This document shows positions 11,823 through 23,743 of a stretch of 64,000 bases of DNA, piece after piece. Made by a program: the position numbers and the translations under genes. The stretch lies in assembly GCA_012976225.1 (NCBI GenBank), contig JAAVVG010000033.1, forward strand, positions 62,001-126,000, read 5' to 3'. The DNA is from Golubevia sp. BC0850. Lineage: Eukaryota; Basidiomycota; Exobasidiomycetes; Golubeviales; Golubeviaceae. The number at the start of each line of letters is the position of its first letter. Position 1 is the first letter of the stretch. The notes under the pieces were generated by a model. The model worked only from the letters and a program-made list of their open reading frames with translations, was not told where the DNA came from and ran no database searches.

Positions 11823-13466
11823 ATGAACTGGTCTTCGCCTCTGGTGAGTCTTATAGACACTTCTGGTTGCATATCGATTTTCTAACTCCTCTTCCCCAAC
11901 TCTTCACAGACCAACGCCAAAGTTCTCGATGCTGCTGAGATAATGAAATGGCAGATTGCTGGTATTGTGGTACTAGAATCTTTCCAGCAAGCCAAGTTTG
12001 ACTGGTCAATACTGAGTGGGAAAAGATCCAAAAGATGGCCTCAACTGATCTACTTTCTGGCAAAGGTGAGTCCGCTTACTGTCTATCTAGACTCTCTCGA
12101 ATCTGCGTAGGCTGAGAGTAGATGTTCTTCTCTCAACTCTTCAGCTCTCTTGGTGGATCTTTCTCTGTTTGCACATTCTCATGATCAAGAGCGAGAACAA
12201 AATTGACTGCCAATTGTTGGCATACGCCGTCGAAACCGCCATGGCGTTTGTCAACGTTTCAGCTTCAATCCTTCTAGCATGTAGAGTAGTGTGTCTCTTC
12301 AGAGGAAGAGCACACTTTGTCGTCAGCACTTCTCTCATCGTTGCTTCGGTGGGCTTAACAGCGATCTGGTTCTTGGGAGTCCGTGATATCATTGCCGTCT
12401 GGAACCCAGAAGGAGGGTGTAAGTGTTGGATCCTTCCTCTCGTTTCAGCCAGAAGGGACTCTATTACTTACTGTCGATCCTCTCCGTCTCCCACCAGCCA
12501 TCTACAACACCGAAGGAGGATGCCAACCGGTCAAAGTGACCAAAGAGTTCGCCTGGAAGTTCATCTACACAGTCATCTTTGATTTCTTCATCCTACTCAC
12601 TACCACCGTCGGAGTCATCCGAATAAGGGGAACAAGCCGTCTAGGATCCCTTCTCTTCTCTCAAGGAATTTTCTACTTCAGTCTCGTCTCCGCTGTGAAT
12701 CTGGTTACGCTGGTGGTTGTTCTTCTTCAACTTTCACCCCTGATGAGCATCGCTGGAGCTGTTCCCTCAGCTGGAATTTCAGGTTAGTACTATACGTCTG
12801 CCCTGACCATTGTCGACCAGTGGCTGAAGTTGTTCTCCCTCCCTCCGCCACCCAGTCTTCGCCTCCACTCGACTCTTCTGTGATCTAGCACTCACAGCCA
12901 TTCCAAACAATCACACCATCGAGCTATCTCAGCGTTCTTCTAAAAGTAGCATCATGGAGAAAATCAGTTCTTTCTTACCATCCAAGAGAGAAAAAAGTTC
13001 CCAAACTTTGAGCAATGAAACAAGTCAACAATCAGGGATCCCCTACACTCCAAGAATGGTCCACTCTCTTCCCTTCAGTCAAGAAAGTCAAGGTCCTACT
13101 TCTTCTCCTCAAGAGAGTCTCAAGGGCAGTTCTTCCGATCTGGAATCTCAGCTTCACTCCACTTATTCGGGTCAGATCCGAGGACATCCTTACTCGTCGC
13201 CACCCTCCTCTCCATCGCCTCGTCGGATTCCGATCCCTTCAACTTCCATTCTCCTCGAATCTTCCGGACTTCCAGCCTTCAACTCTACTGCAGTATCTTC
13301 TCCAATACAGAACCACCAGACTGCTCCAACTCAATTAGAGATCAAGATAGAACGTGTTCAAGATGTGAGAAGCGAAATTGTCCCACGTTCCTTCAATTTC
13401 GTTTCTTCACCTGCTTCCACAGAAGTCGAAGAAGAGTACAGACATTTGGGTCAATCCAAACGTTAG
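11823..13466 (+). CDS. Multi-pass (about 7 TM) membrane protein of unknown function
   Basis: Five exons (11823-11843, 11910-12065, 12145-12418, 12498-12782, 12856-13466) join in frame to about 448 aa. Hydrophobic segments run through WQIAGIVVLESF, LSWWIFLCLHILMI, ETAMAFVNVSASILLAC, VVSTSLIVASVGLTAIWFLG, FIYTVIFDFFILLTTTVGV and FYFSLVSAVNLVTLVVVLLQ, with VFASTRLFCDLAL after the last intron. A Cys-bearing loop (NTEGGCQPVKV) precedes the fifth. The C-terminal 190 residues are hydrophilic, Ser-rich and presumably cytoplasmic. The topology resembles uncharacterised seven-helix basidiomycete proteins with a receptor-like layout, but I recognise no named family. Confidence 0.8.
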
Positions 13467-14085
13467 ACTATCAACAACTTTTCTCTTCCCAATTCAAGTC
13501 TCATTTAGTCTCTGAACCTTTCTCTCATTTTCGCTGTCGTCTCCCTTTTCTCGTCTTTCATCCAAGATGCTTCCATTTACAATCCATGGTCAAGGGTTCA
13601 ACTTTAAAACAAAATCTTCCTTCAAGTTTAGACACAATCTTTCCACCTGCTTCTATCTCAAGTCACTCTTCCCTCATGTCTGTCACCGTTTCGCTTTTCG
13701 TTTGCGGTCTTGTTCTTTCCACTTTTCTTGTCCTTGTCATCCACTCAATACACAAACAATCAGATCAAATGAGACTGTCTTCATCAAAGTGTTTGGAGAG
13801 CTCCACGGGGTTTCCGGTCGACAAGCGCGAGAAAAATGACATTCGTTTCAGTTACCGTGAATTCATAAGAGCCATTACTGAGCGTTCGTGAAGGAAAGTT
13901 TGATTTAAAGAGAGGGAGATGACATGATTGTTGAAGATCGACGGGGATATTAGTGAAGAACGGAAGAATGGGTGACGCTAATATAAATGAGAAGTGGCTT
14001 GATGCGTATATACAGTAAGAGCGAAAAAATCTGATCAAATTCAATTGTGTTGTTCATAGTCGATTTGCTGGTCGGAGATTTTTCT
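13467..14085. other. Convergent intergenic region
   Basis: Lies between the 3' ends of the membrane-protein gene (+) and the Ser/Thr-rich gene (-). It has overlapping open frames of 90-100 codons on both strands, including a hydrophobic run near 13700, but no splice pattern or family resemblance. I treat them as chance. Confidence 0.4.
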
Positions 14086-16451
14086 TCAAGAGGTTTCCGT
14101 TTTTTGATGTTCATCCTCAAGATCTTCGAGATCCTCCTGCATGGCTCTATCAGCTTCAGCCATGATTTCTGCTAGAGTCTTCTTTCCTCTTGAAGCCTCG
14201 TTATCATTTGCTGTGGTGAGACTGTCTTCAACTGGGCCCTGAGGTTTGGAAAAAGGTGAAGTCGTAGATCGAGTGATTTCTGCACCTTCTTCCTTCTCAT
14301 CTTCGATTTCTAAAGGCTGAGATTCGAAGGCTTCAGCATCTTCTTCTTCAGAATGATGGATTTCTCCTTGACGTCGAGATTCTTCTTCCTGTTCTACTTG
14401 AGGTTCGGAAATACCTTCTCGAATGTTTTGACTGACTTCCTCGGCGGAGTCGACCTCTTCATATTGACCCGATTCAGGTTCAGAATTTATCTCATTTTGG
14501 CTTTCCGACTCTTGATCTCTGAGTTCCCCTTCCTTTACAACTTCCTGCCTTTCCTCCACCTCGTCATCTTTAACACCGTCCTCACTAGAGAGCTTCTCGT
14601 GCTCGAGATCGGGGTTTTCCATGCTCTCACTTTCCTGGATTCCATCGATTGATTTCTTGATTTCCACCTCTTTCTCTTTTTCTAGCTCCACTTCCTCTTG
14701 TGACTTTTTCTGATCCTCCATCAGTTTCTCCCCCTCTTGCTTTGTATCATCCAGCTCCTTTCTCTCCACCACATCATGACCCAAACTCTCCTTAGCGTCT
14801 TCCTTCTCGGCTGAGATTGATTCACTAGACTCTCTATTTGTTTTGGTAGCAGGAGTCACAGCTTTTTTCATAGTTCCATTTTCGAGCGGAACAGAAGTAG
14901 TCGAAGGTCTAGACGGGAGTTGAGACGTCTTTGAAGTTGAGCCAGAAGTCGGCTTCACTGCTGAAGCTGAATTCGTTATGACTGAACGTTTACTTGGAGT
15001 GGTTGAAGAAGCGGATTTGGGATTCGAAGTGCTGGCAGGAGCTCTTTTTACTGGCGTAGTTGAGCTTGACGCGGTAGGTTTCGAGACTGGCTTAGTCGAA
15101 CGAATAGTCGAAGAGCTGGCAGATGCTTTACTGGAAGTGGTAGTTGATGCTGATGGCTTGCTGGGAGTAGCGTTCGAGGGACGTGGCTTAGCTGCCGAAC
15201 TTGAAACTCGTGAGATTGAAGTTGGAACGGCAGTAGAGGTGGAGGCCTTTGAAGGAGTGGTAACTGGAACTGTAGCTTTTCTGATCGCAGGAGATGAAGT
15301 TGACGTCGGTCTGGAAGTAGCTGATGTTTTGAAAGGTGTAACAGCAGAGGAGCCAGAAGCAGTGGGTCTAGCCTTTGCTACTGAACCAGTTGTAGCTGTC
15401 CTAGAAGACGAAGTTGAAGGAGCTTTCACTGTTGTACCAACTTTCTTAGAAGGAGTTGAAGCAGTTCCATTCCTAATCGATTTCCCATCGACTCCACCAC
15501 TGTTCGAACTCGGAATTGAAGGCTTGGATTTCTCTGGAGTCGAACTTGATTCTTTATTCTTGGAGAGACTTGGAGTTCTGGCTTTAGCTTGAGACGAGGC
15601 TGTGGGTAGAGTTGCGGTTCCCATGCCTTGTCTGGAAATAGTAGATGAGATCTTTCTCTCAGATTGATTGACTTTCGCGTTGGAGCTCGGTTTCCTCGCT
15701 AAGTTTTCAGCTTTCTCAGCAGGAGAAGGAGTCATGGAAGTGGAAGTAGGAATAGAGTTTGATTTGGATAGAGACTGCTCGGAAGTGTTTGATCCGACTT
15801 TAGAAACTGGAGAGACATCGTTGTCCAAATCGTGCTTGGACTGACTCGGTGTGATAGGATTAGGATTTGAAGGATTTGAAGAATCCTTTCCTAGAGGCTC
15901 TGAAATAATGTCTTTGGACGTTTTGGATGAGATATCTGGAAGTTGAACTTGCTTGGTAGGGGGGGAGATGGCCTGAAGGAAGGGAGAGGGAGGAAAGTGA
16001 GGGAGGACGGATCAGCCCGAAGGAGGGATAGATGTTGAGAGCCATTCGCCTCCTTGTAGTGAACGTAACAGCAGACAGGACTTAGATCTCCTTTGAATTC
16101 ATGACACACAGCCATCATCCGGGTTCTCAGAAGACCAGAGCAACGGGAACAGCATGCATTTCATCCTGACTGACCTCCCTCTCGTCCAAACAGCTTGATG
16201 CGATTCGCTCAGCCCCTCTCGATGATAGCTCCTTTCAATCAAATATCCATTAGACTCACATTGAACTGAGAATTCCCATCCAAGCTTGGCCTTCTACCTT
16301 CCAATGAGTATCGAGCTCCAACGCTACTTCTAGATCCACCAGCTCTTCTTGCTTCATCTTGCTTCTCTGCCTTGTCTGCATCTGCTAGGTTCTGAAATCT
16401 GGCTATTAAGGATGAGACTCCTTCTCTCTTTCTTTCGTCAGGAAGAGGCAT
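14086..16451 (-). CDS. Ser/Thr-rich low-complexity protein with acidic C-terminal half
   Basis: Two exons (16260-16451 and 14086-15972) join in frame to about 692 aa. I start at the ATG at 16451 (MPLPDERKREGVSSLIARFQ); further upstream only a TTG would extend the frame. The first 65 residues contain a short helical, possibly conserved segment (SSLIARFQNLADADKAEK). Residues about 90-390 are dominated by Ser, Thr, Ala, Pro and Lys in TPSK/ASTT-type repeats. Beyond that the protein turns strongly acidic and Glu-rich (EEDAEAFESQPLEIEDEKEE). It ends LEDLEDEHQKTETS. Composition suggests a disordered scaffold or cytoskeleton/cortex-associated protein, but I do not recognise it. Confidence 0.75.
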
Positions 16452-17077
16452 AGAAAGTGTTGTTGGTGTTGTTGTAAAGTTCAATCAAGGAAGAATCAGC
16501 CTGCTGGCTGGCTCCACGTGGTACACGCCTCCCTAGAAAGAATCCCTGGGGAGAGAGTGAGTCAGAGCCCGCAGAGAGCAGAGCAAAACGATCTTTGGTG
16601 AAACGGCTTGAATTGCGAGAAGGACTAAGCAAAGGGGAAGATTAATAGGCACCGTGGGAGAGGAGAGGGGTCCAGAAAACCAATCTGGGTTTCGACTTTC
16701 GACTTTCGACGTTCGAGGTGGTTTCGGAGCACTGGACTGCACTGGCGAATTGGCGAGGCGCTGGAATAGCAGAGGAAGCCCAATTGCGGAATTGCCCTCA
16801 TCCCAAGGCAGAGGTAGCGAACCAACCCCACTTGCCCAGCCACTCTCAAAACCACTCAAGCCAAGTCAAATCGCAATCTCTCTCAACTTTATTAATAACC
16901 TCAAAACGTGAGGAATCTTCTTATCAACTTTTCCTGTCGCGCCAGCTCAAGCGTGCTGCGATAGAGATAGAGGCGGTCTTCAGGCCTCAGATCCATCCAT
17001 TATCCATCCAAGAAGCGTCAAGGTTCAAGGTCCCTTTCACTACGGGCACCTTCCAATCCAACACCTTTCAGTCAATC
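16452..17077. promoter_or_regulatory. Divergent promoter between Ser/Thr-rich gene and HMG-box gene
   Basis: A 626-bp interval separates start codons that point away from each other. An open frame on the plus strand runs in phase into the HMG gene's ATG (ATG at 16718), so an N-terminally longer HMG product cannot be excluded. The ATG at 17078 is preferred because the protein becomes low-complexity coding-like only from there. Confidence 0.5.
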
Positions 17078-20000
17078 ATGGTAGATCATCGTCAAAGCCC
17101 TAGAGGGGCAGACTTCTATCCATCTTCTACCTCTTCCTCCTCTTCTAATGCTCCTGCCTCCTCTCCTCATCTATCTGCCCATCCTCCTCATCCTCATGCC
17201 CATCGTCAACAACAAACTTCTCCAATGCCATCTAATCTCAATCACCATCAAGTAGCAAGGAACAACTCGCTAGCTCCACAGGCTTCTCACAATCCGGAAT
17301 TTCACCAGCAGCAGCAGCAGCAGAGAAGCAACTCGTACTCTCACTCCACTCCCAACTACAACTCTAGTCCATCAATGTCATTCTCTGCTCCAAATACGGA
17401 TACTCTAAACGCGTATCGCGCAAGACCGGTGGCTCCACCGAGAGGAGGAGAGGGAGGAGCGGCACGAGATGTGCGGCCAAGTCCAAGGCTCTCGCAGCAG
17501 CAACCTGGAATGCTGAGTTCGAATCCTTCATCTTCTTCAGATCAAGCTAGTGCATATTCGACAGGTTCAGGGGATAGAGGTGGTGGTGGCACTTCAGAGA
17601 TGGGCGGAAATGCTTCTACCTCATCCGGGCAGGATCCAAGATTGAATGGTCAGAGTGGGCATCCTTCAATGCCAACTGGAATGACCTATCAGCCTTCAGG
17701 AGGATTCGTAGGACAGCAGGGTTCAAGAGGAGCTTTCCCATCGATGCAGGAATCCACGGGAGGAGATGGACATTCAAACGCCTACTACTCTCAATCACCT
17801 TACCAGCAGCAGCAGCAGTCTTCGACCTCAACCTATCCTCAAAACCAATATCAAAGTCATCCATCTCAAGAAATGTATTCGCCTGTCTCCACCTCTGGTT
17901 CTCATTCCAATCCAAGTCACCCATCTCATCAAGCTTCTTACGCGGCCTACCCAGCGACTGGAGGTCATGGAAACGGACAACCTCAACCTTCAAGCTCTCA
18001 TCCTCATTCTTCTAATCAGCAACTCCCTCCGACTCCTACTCAGAGCGATGCTCCGGTTCCAGGTCAAACCCCAGAATCTCGCGGGACCAAGAGAAAGTCT
18101 TCTGCAGGTCAAGAGACTCATCCTCAACAGCAACCTCCTCTTCCTACCAATCCTCAATCGAACTACAACTACTCGGATACTGCTTCAAGCTCAGCATCCT
18201 CGGCATACGGACATCCACCAGCTCCTTCCTATGGTGGTGGTGGATACTCAGCCTACCCTGCTCATCTCTACCCGAGCGGAACTGCACCTGGAACTGGAGG
18301 GGGACCTAGTGGATCTCCTTATGGATTGCCTTACCCATCTTTTGGAGGTGGCTATGGAGCCTATCCTTCAGATCCTCGCTCTCAAGCTCAAGGGATGGGT
18401 GGCGGCGACCCTGCTCAGAGCCAGAGAACGAGCGTTGGGTCGAATTCTTCTGATCCAGGTGGAATGGCAGGAATGGTGGCTCATCAACAACAACAACAGC
18501 AGCAAAATCAACTTCAATTTCAACAACACCATCCAGGCAACCCATACTACGGCTACAACTACGGAGCCTACGCCCATCCTCAAGGATCTCACCCGAATCC
18601 TCAAATGAGATATCCTCAGCAATTCCATCCTTCTGATCCTCACTCCTATCATTCTCAACATAACCTACTCGCTACTCCTGACTACGGCTATGGAAGAGTG
18701 GCTCCTGGAACATTTGGTGCACCTAGACCGAACAAGCCGCCACCGCCAGCCAAGCCCGCTCCCAAAGCCAGGTCTGCTTCGATCTCAAAACCCAAGAAAT
18801 CTCCTCCTCCTCCACCAGCTTCCAAAGCTCCGAGCAAGTCCCAACTGAATCCACCAAAGAAATCTCCTTCTGCTTGGCAACTTTACTTCGCTGACGATCT
18901 AAGTGAATACAAGTCAAAGATGAAAGAAGGAGACAAGTTGAACGTAGCCAATGTTGCAAAAGAGGCTGCAGTCAGATACAAGGTCTTGGACGAGAAAAAG
19001 AAGGTTGCTTATAGAACTAGAGCCGAGGAACTGAAGCTGGGATGGGACAAGGAGATGGCTGCTTGGAAGGAAACTTTGAGTCCAAAGGATATCGCTCAAG
19101 AGAACGCTTTTAGAGCTGCTCAGAGGAAAGCTGGAAAGAGTAGGAAATCAAACATTAAAGATCCAAACGCTCCTCAGAAACCTTTGAGTGCCTACTTCTT
19201 GTTCTTGAGAAAGATTAGAGCAGACAAAGAACTTCAGAAAGAAATCTTCCAGAATGAACACGAAACTACTAAACAGAGTGTTTTGGCTGCTAGTAGATGG
19301 AGATCTATGACTGCTGAGGAGAAAACTGTGAGTACTTGTTCCTTCAGCTTGCACTTCGAGAAGTTGAGAAACGAGCAGGTCTCTTCTAAGGTCTTTTGAC
19401 TCACCTTCTCTTCACTCTCTCGTCTCTTGTCTTTTTCGAACGTCACAGCCTTTTCTTGCTCAAGCCGAGCTGGACAAGATCCACTACGACTCGGCGAGGC
19501 GTCAATACGATGTAAGTCCCCCCTCCCCCTTTCTCTCTCGCACTCGATCTTCGAAGACCAGGTCAGATAGCGTCACAGTATTATCCAGGATCTCGAACCA
19601 TATTCTGATGCATACATCCATTCCTCCCTCCAGATTGAGAAAGGTCTCATCGATCCTTCAGCTCCTCCTCCACCCAAGCGCAAGAGAACTCATACTAATC
19701 CAGGATTGGTGCCAAGCGACGGAGTTGGAATTCTGCCAGCCTCGAAAGATTCCAAGGAAGCTTTAACCTCTTCAGCCGATACGAAAGACGATCTAGCAGC
19801 CACTCCGAGTGAGATAGATCCGGATCAAGATGCCAGCCTCGATCCTACGGAGGGCGGCGAAGAACACGATGAAGCAGATGAAAGTGAAAAGCAAATCTCT
19901 CATCTCGAAGATGCTCAAAGTCAATCTTCCTTTAGTTCCACCGCTCAGAGAGAGTACGATGGAGTAGGAAACATTACAGAAGAGAAGCCTTTACAAAGCG

Positions 20001-20554
20001 AAGGCAACGATTCCAACAAATCTTCAAATCACGACAGTTCAGTTAATCAATCTAATTCTTCTGCTTTCTTAGGTCAAGATCCTTCTTCCAGCGTCTCTCT
20101 CGATTCTGTTCCTGCACTCTCGGACGTCAAGTCGGAATCAAATTCTAACATGGCTTCAAACCATCAAGAATCGGAAGAGAATCAATCTTTGAACCTGGAC
20201 TTCGATGCTCTGGATCATCTAGGGATGGAAATGAATGTGAATGGAATCACTTTCGATCTATCCGATATTCAACCTGGAAACCCTCAAAACAACCATTTCA
20301 TGAGCGAGAACTCTGGACCTGAGGGCAACAAGAATCAAGCTCAAATTCAAATCCAACATCAAGATTTTACTACGAACGAAGGTTTGGAAGATGAAATTCT
20401 CGATTCGTTCTCTTCTTCCGAAGGCGAAGAGACCTCTGAAATCCCTTCTGCTACTCTCTCGAACGAGGTCTCATCCGCCTCAATGGTCTCTTCAGATCAA
20501 GCAACTCAACACCAAAAGAACGCTGAGGAAAGCAGTTCAGCCATCCAAGGTTGA
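17078..20554 (+). CDS. Double HMG-box DNA-binding protein with Gln/Ser-rich N-terminus
   Basis: Three exons (17078-19327, 19449-19511, 19634-20554) join in frame to about 1077 aa. The first 580 residues are Ser/Gln/Pro/Gly/Tyr-rich with short polyQ runs, typical of an activation or phase-separating domain. A divergent HMG box follows (SAWQLYFADDLSEYK, VAKEAAVRYKVLDEKKK). The second box is canonical (DPNAPQKPLSAYFLF, RWRSMTAEEK) and is completed across two splice sites by PFLAQAELDKIHYDSARRQY. After it comes a basic PPPPKRKRTH patch and a Ser/Glu/Asn-rich acidic tail. Layout resembles fungal Ixr1- or Nhp6-related architectural regulators. Nuclear DNA bending is expected; targets unknown. Confidence 0.87.
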
Positions 20555-21214
20555 ATTGTCAAGCTGTTTCCTCTGTCACCTGCTGCCTATTCCCGCCTCT
20601 CCCTTCTCTATACCCCTTTCTCCGATTTCCCTATCTATGATGTCTCTGATCCAGGTGCCTAGTATTTCCATAGATGCGTATCCCACACTCTCATCTCTTG
20701 GTCCTATCTCTAATTCCTCAAGAACTTCGTCGATTTGTCCATACCCCTCTTCCTCTCTTTTGTTTCTCCCCCCCTTGGACTTCTGCCTTCTTCGCTTCCT
20801 TCTTTCAATCAAGCAACTGTTCTCCGGTTCGTCCGATTTGTTTTTGTCCTTCTTTCTCTTATCCCTCACCTCGCTCTTTCAATGTCTCTGTATTGCACAA
20901 ATGTTCTTGTCGCTCCTCTTCCATCTTGCTTCTCGTATTCCCTCAATCACGCAGTTGTCTTTGTTTACTACCGACTGGAAAATTTTGCAATGCAATTCTT
21001 GCTGTTCGAAAGAGAACGATTTCAATGGCCTTGTGAATTGCTCTATTCCTACACTCTCATACAATCGCGCAACCTTATCATTAGTATTAGATTAGAGATC
21101 AAGACAGATAAGGTTGGATTGGGATCCTTTGGACGAAAGATAAAACACAAGATGGAAAAGGAAGACAGCGAGCCACGTTTTGGTATCTGAGATCTGAAAG
21201 CTGAATCCGTCTAT
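20555..21214. other. Convergent intergenic region
   Basis: Thymine- and cytosine-rich on the plus strand, between the HMG gene's stop and the carrier gene's stop. Several overlapping frames arise from the composition (for example Leu/Ser/Phe runs at 20580-21000). I see no gene. Confidence 0.45.
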
Positions 21215-23468
21215 TTATTTCTTGGCAGCGCTGGCAGCGAGAGCAGCTTTCGTCATTGCGAAGACCCTTTCCTTGGAAGCGAAAAGAATGGCAGCAGTCA
21301 ACACGCTCTGTAGAAGCTTTGACGAGATTCCTCGATAGAGTCCGGAAGGTCTGAATAAGAAGAGACAAGGGGTTGAAGGGAAGATATAGCGAGATGAGTG
21401 AGGTCCGCAGCGTAAAATATGGAAACTTAAACGCCTAGAAAGCTTAAACTCACCCCTCAGAGTTGATGATATCAGTCATGGCCTTGAAGACATTCGCACT
21501 CTTGGTCTTTCCACTACCAGATTGTTGTCTGCTCTTGATTACGATTTGAGGATACGTGATACCGGTGGCGAAAAGCTTGGAGAGTGCTCCCTGAATGAGA
21601 AGAAAGATAGAGGTGTGAGGACAGTTTCCTCAACAGGGTATGAGGGAGGGACTGGTCTAAAGCAGCGTCGAAAATCAGACTCACCAACATGAAGAAGTCT
21701 AAATCTGTCAAAGCAACAGATTTGTTAGCTGCCAATCGAGATTTCACTAGCCAGTTCTTTAACTGTTCAAAGAGGGTGTACTGTGTAAGTTGGAAAGTAG
21801 AGGGGAGTTGGAAGACTTAGTCAAAATGAGTCCGATAGACGGCGACAGTGTTTCTCTCGATGACCTTCAAAATCCAACGGATTGTTGACAACCGAAGGAG
21901 GAAGCAATAGTCATCGAAATGAGATGATCCAACTAACCTGTAAAATCGGGTTGATGACCAAGACAAGCGCTGGTCCGAGCCCTCTCCAGAATGCTAGAGG
22001 CCCATCGGTTTTCATAATATGTTGAAAAGTCTCAATGAAGCTCAAACGTTTGATTGGAGCCTTGATTCCGTTCTTTTGAACTGCTTTCGGATCTTCTGAT
22101 CTAACAGTTTGACGAGTGTTGATGACCCAAATTGGGTTCGTGATGCATGAAGTAGCACATCCTTAGAGGGCATAGAGAGATAGAGATTCCATAAGAGGGG
22201 AGAACCGAAAGGGTATCGAGTGTTAAAAACCCTAGACCAGACTAGACGAGAAGTGAGCCCAAGTGGATTTCCTCGAGTCACTCAACTCACCAGCAATCAA
22301 ACCAGCACCCATACTTTCCAAAGTACTCAAAGCGCCTCCCTGAGCAATGGTTCCAGCGGCAGAAGCAGCAGCTGCTGCTGCGACCCTAGCTTTTGAAGTC
22401 AAAATGAAGTCCCTTGATCGTTCGAAGAAGTAGTAGTAGGTGAAATTGGTCATTCCAATTCCTATCAGCGAAGAGTTGAGACCAGAGTAGAGACCTGATA
22501 GACCTTCCTCTTTGAAAATCTTCTTAGCGGCATTGACGATTGTCTGATAAATGAGAAGGGAGAGATTATTGGGGGGGGGGGGGGGGTGGAGTAGTGTTGG
22601 AACTCGATCCTTTGGGGATAGAAGCCTCGTTGAGGACTGAAGCAGGGGAGCATCATAAAACACCCATCTCAGGTGCATTCTTAATCCTGTAGAGCTGATC
22701 AAAGAAAGGGAATGTAGACTGAAGTGGCGACTCTCTACCCCAGCCCTGTTCTTTGTCTACAGCACGACTCTTCCAGCGTCTCCTTCCCCTCTTTTCTCCC
22801 TCTTTGAATATACGAGATGAATCATGGAGATTCTAAGATGCTCAGACGGGCTAATCGAAGGACATGATCATCCGAAAGCTGGCCCAGGAATGGAGGTAGG
22901 TGCTACTATGCTCTGATCAGGCTCAGGATCCTAGCTCCATGGCTCCAACAGAGCTGGAACGATATTGAAGATCTTGAATAGGGCTTTTGGAATGGCCGAG
23001 CTTGCCTCAATCCCCAGTCAATAAGCACGTCCTATCTATCTACTCTCCCTCCCCGTCCCGAGCTGGACCTGTCTCCACAGGCTTCTTCCTGTACCCTTGC
23101 TTTTCCTTGTTACAGCAACTCCAGATTGATTCTGAAGATCGCGTCCATCTCGTGAGCTCATAAAGAAACAGCCTGGCCAACTCATCCGGAATTCTAACTG
23201 TAGCTACAGATTGGAAGCTTGTGAAACTCACCTCATCAGGATGTTTAGTACTCTTGACAGCTGCTCTCATTGAAATATTTACTAGAGGATAAGTGGCAGT
23301 CATTGCAATCACTCCACCAGCTCCACCAGCACTGTCAATTGTTAAGAGAATCGAGGAGTGGGCATATCCGGGTTAGCGAGATTGTTAGAATTGGTTTGCC
23401 AAAAGCTGCAAAGCTTGTCATCGAATTGTAAGCACTTACCAAGCATGAATGAATGAATCGTTTGACAT
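21215..23468 (-). CDS. Peroxisomal adenine nucleotide carrier (PMP47/Ant1-like, SLC25A17 family)
   Basis: Exchanges ATP for AMP across the peroxisomal membrane, supplying fatty-acid activation for beta-oxidation. Seven exons (23440-23468, 23232-23331, 22291-22543, 21938-22161, 21686-21780, 21454-21591, 21215-21350) join in frame to 324 aa, the usual family length. Three carrier repeats are visible: CAGGAGGVIAMTATYPLVNI, then AGCATSCITNPIWVINTRQT, then LGALSKLFATGITYPQIVIK. Each is followed by a Gly-Leu-Tyr motif (GLSGLYSGLNSS, GPLAFWRGLGPAL, GPSGLYRGISSKLLQ). The tail LLQSVLTAAILFASKERVF matches PMP47/PMP34. Intron 2 (22544-23231) is 688 nt, the longest here, and contains a 16-base G run. Confidence 0.9.
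22571..22586. repeat. G16 homopolymer
   Basis: Sixteen consecutive G on the plus strand (C on the transcript) near the 3' end of intron 2 of the peroxisomal carrier gene. On the transcript it forms the intron's C-rich tract. It is a likely site of length variation or sequencing error. Confidence 0.9.
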
Positions 23469-23743
23469 CTTTGAGTTATTAGAAAGATCTTTTGAAGTTT
23501 TGAACAGGACCGATGTTGTGGGGAGCAGCAAGTCGACGTTGGACTTCTCATCTTCATCTTCTCTCGTCGGTTATCTTAAACTCGCGTCTCCGAGTATTCA
23601 GGGTAACCTCTCGAGTTCTTGAGAAGCTGACAAGTTGAGAAAACACACTTTCAACAAGAAAAGAAATGAACAAATGAAGCATGTATTTATCTTGATGCGA
23701 GGTAACAAGAGGGAGAAGGACAAGGGGTCCGGGTAGGACACTT

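Noticed and set aside
14978-15592. 204-codon open frame on the plus strand
   Set aside because: It is antisense to the low-complexity Ser/Thr region of the gene at 14086-16451; biased codons leave the opposite strand open. No start context or family resemblance.
17766-18608. 280-codon open frame on the plus strand
   Set aside because: A shifted frame of the Gln/Ser/Pro-rich part of the HMG-box gene; composition (Leu, Ile, Arg, Thr) is what CAx and TCx repeats give when shifted by one base.
20391-21190. Overlapping hydrophobic frames beyond the HMG gene stop
   Set aside because: The stretch is T/C-rich, which produces Leu/Phe/Ser runs in every plus frame; there is no coherent membrane topology or start.
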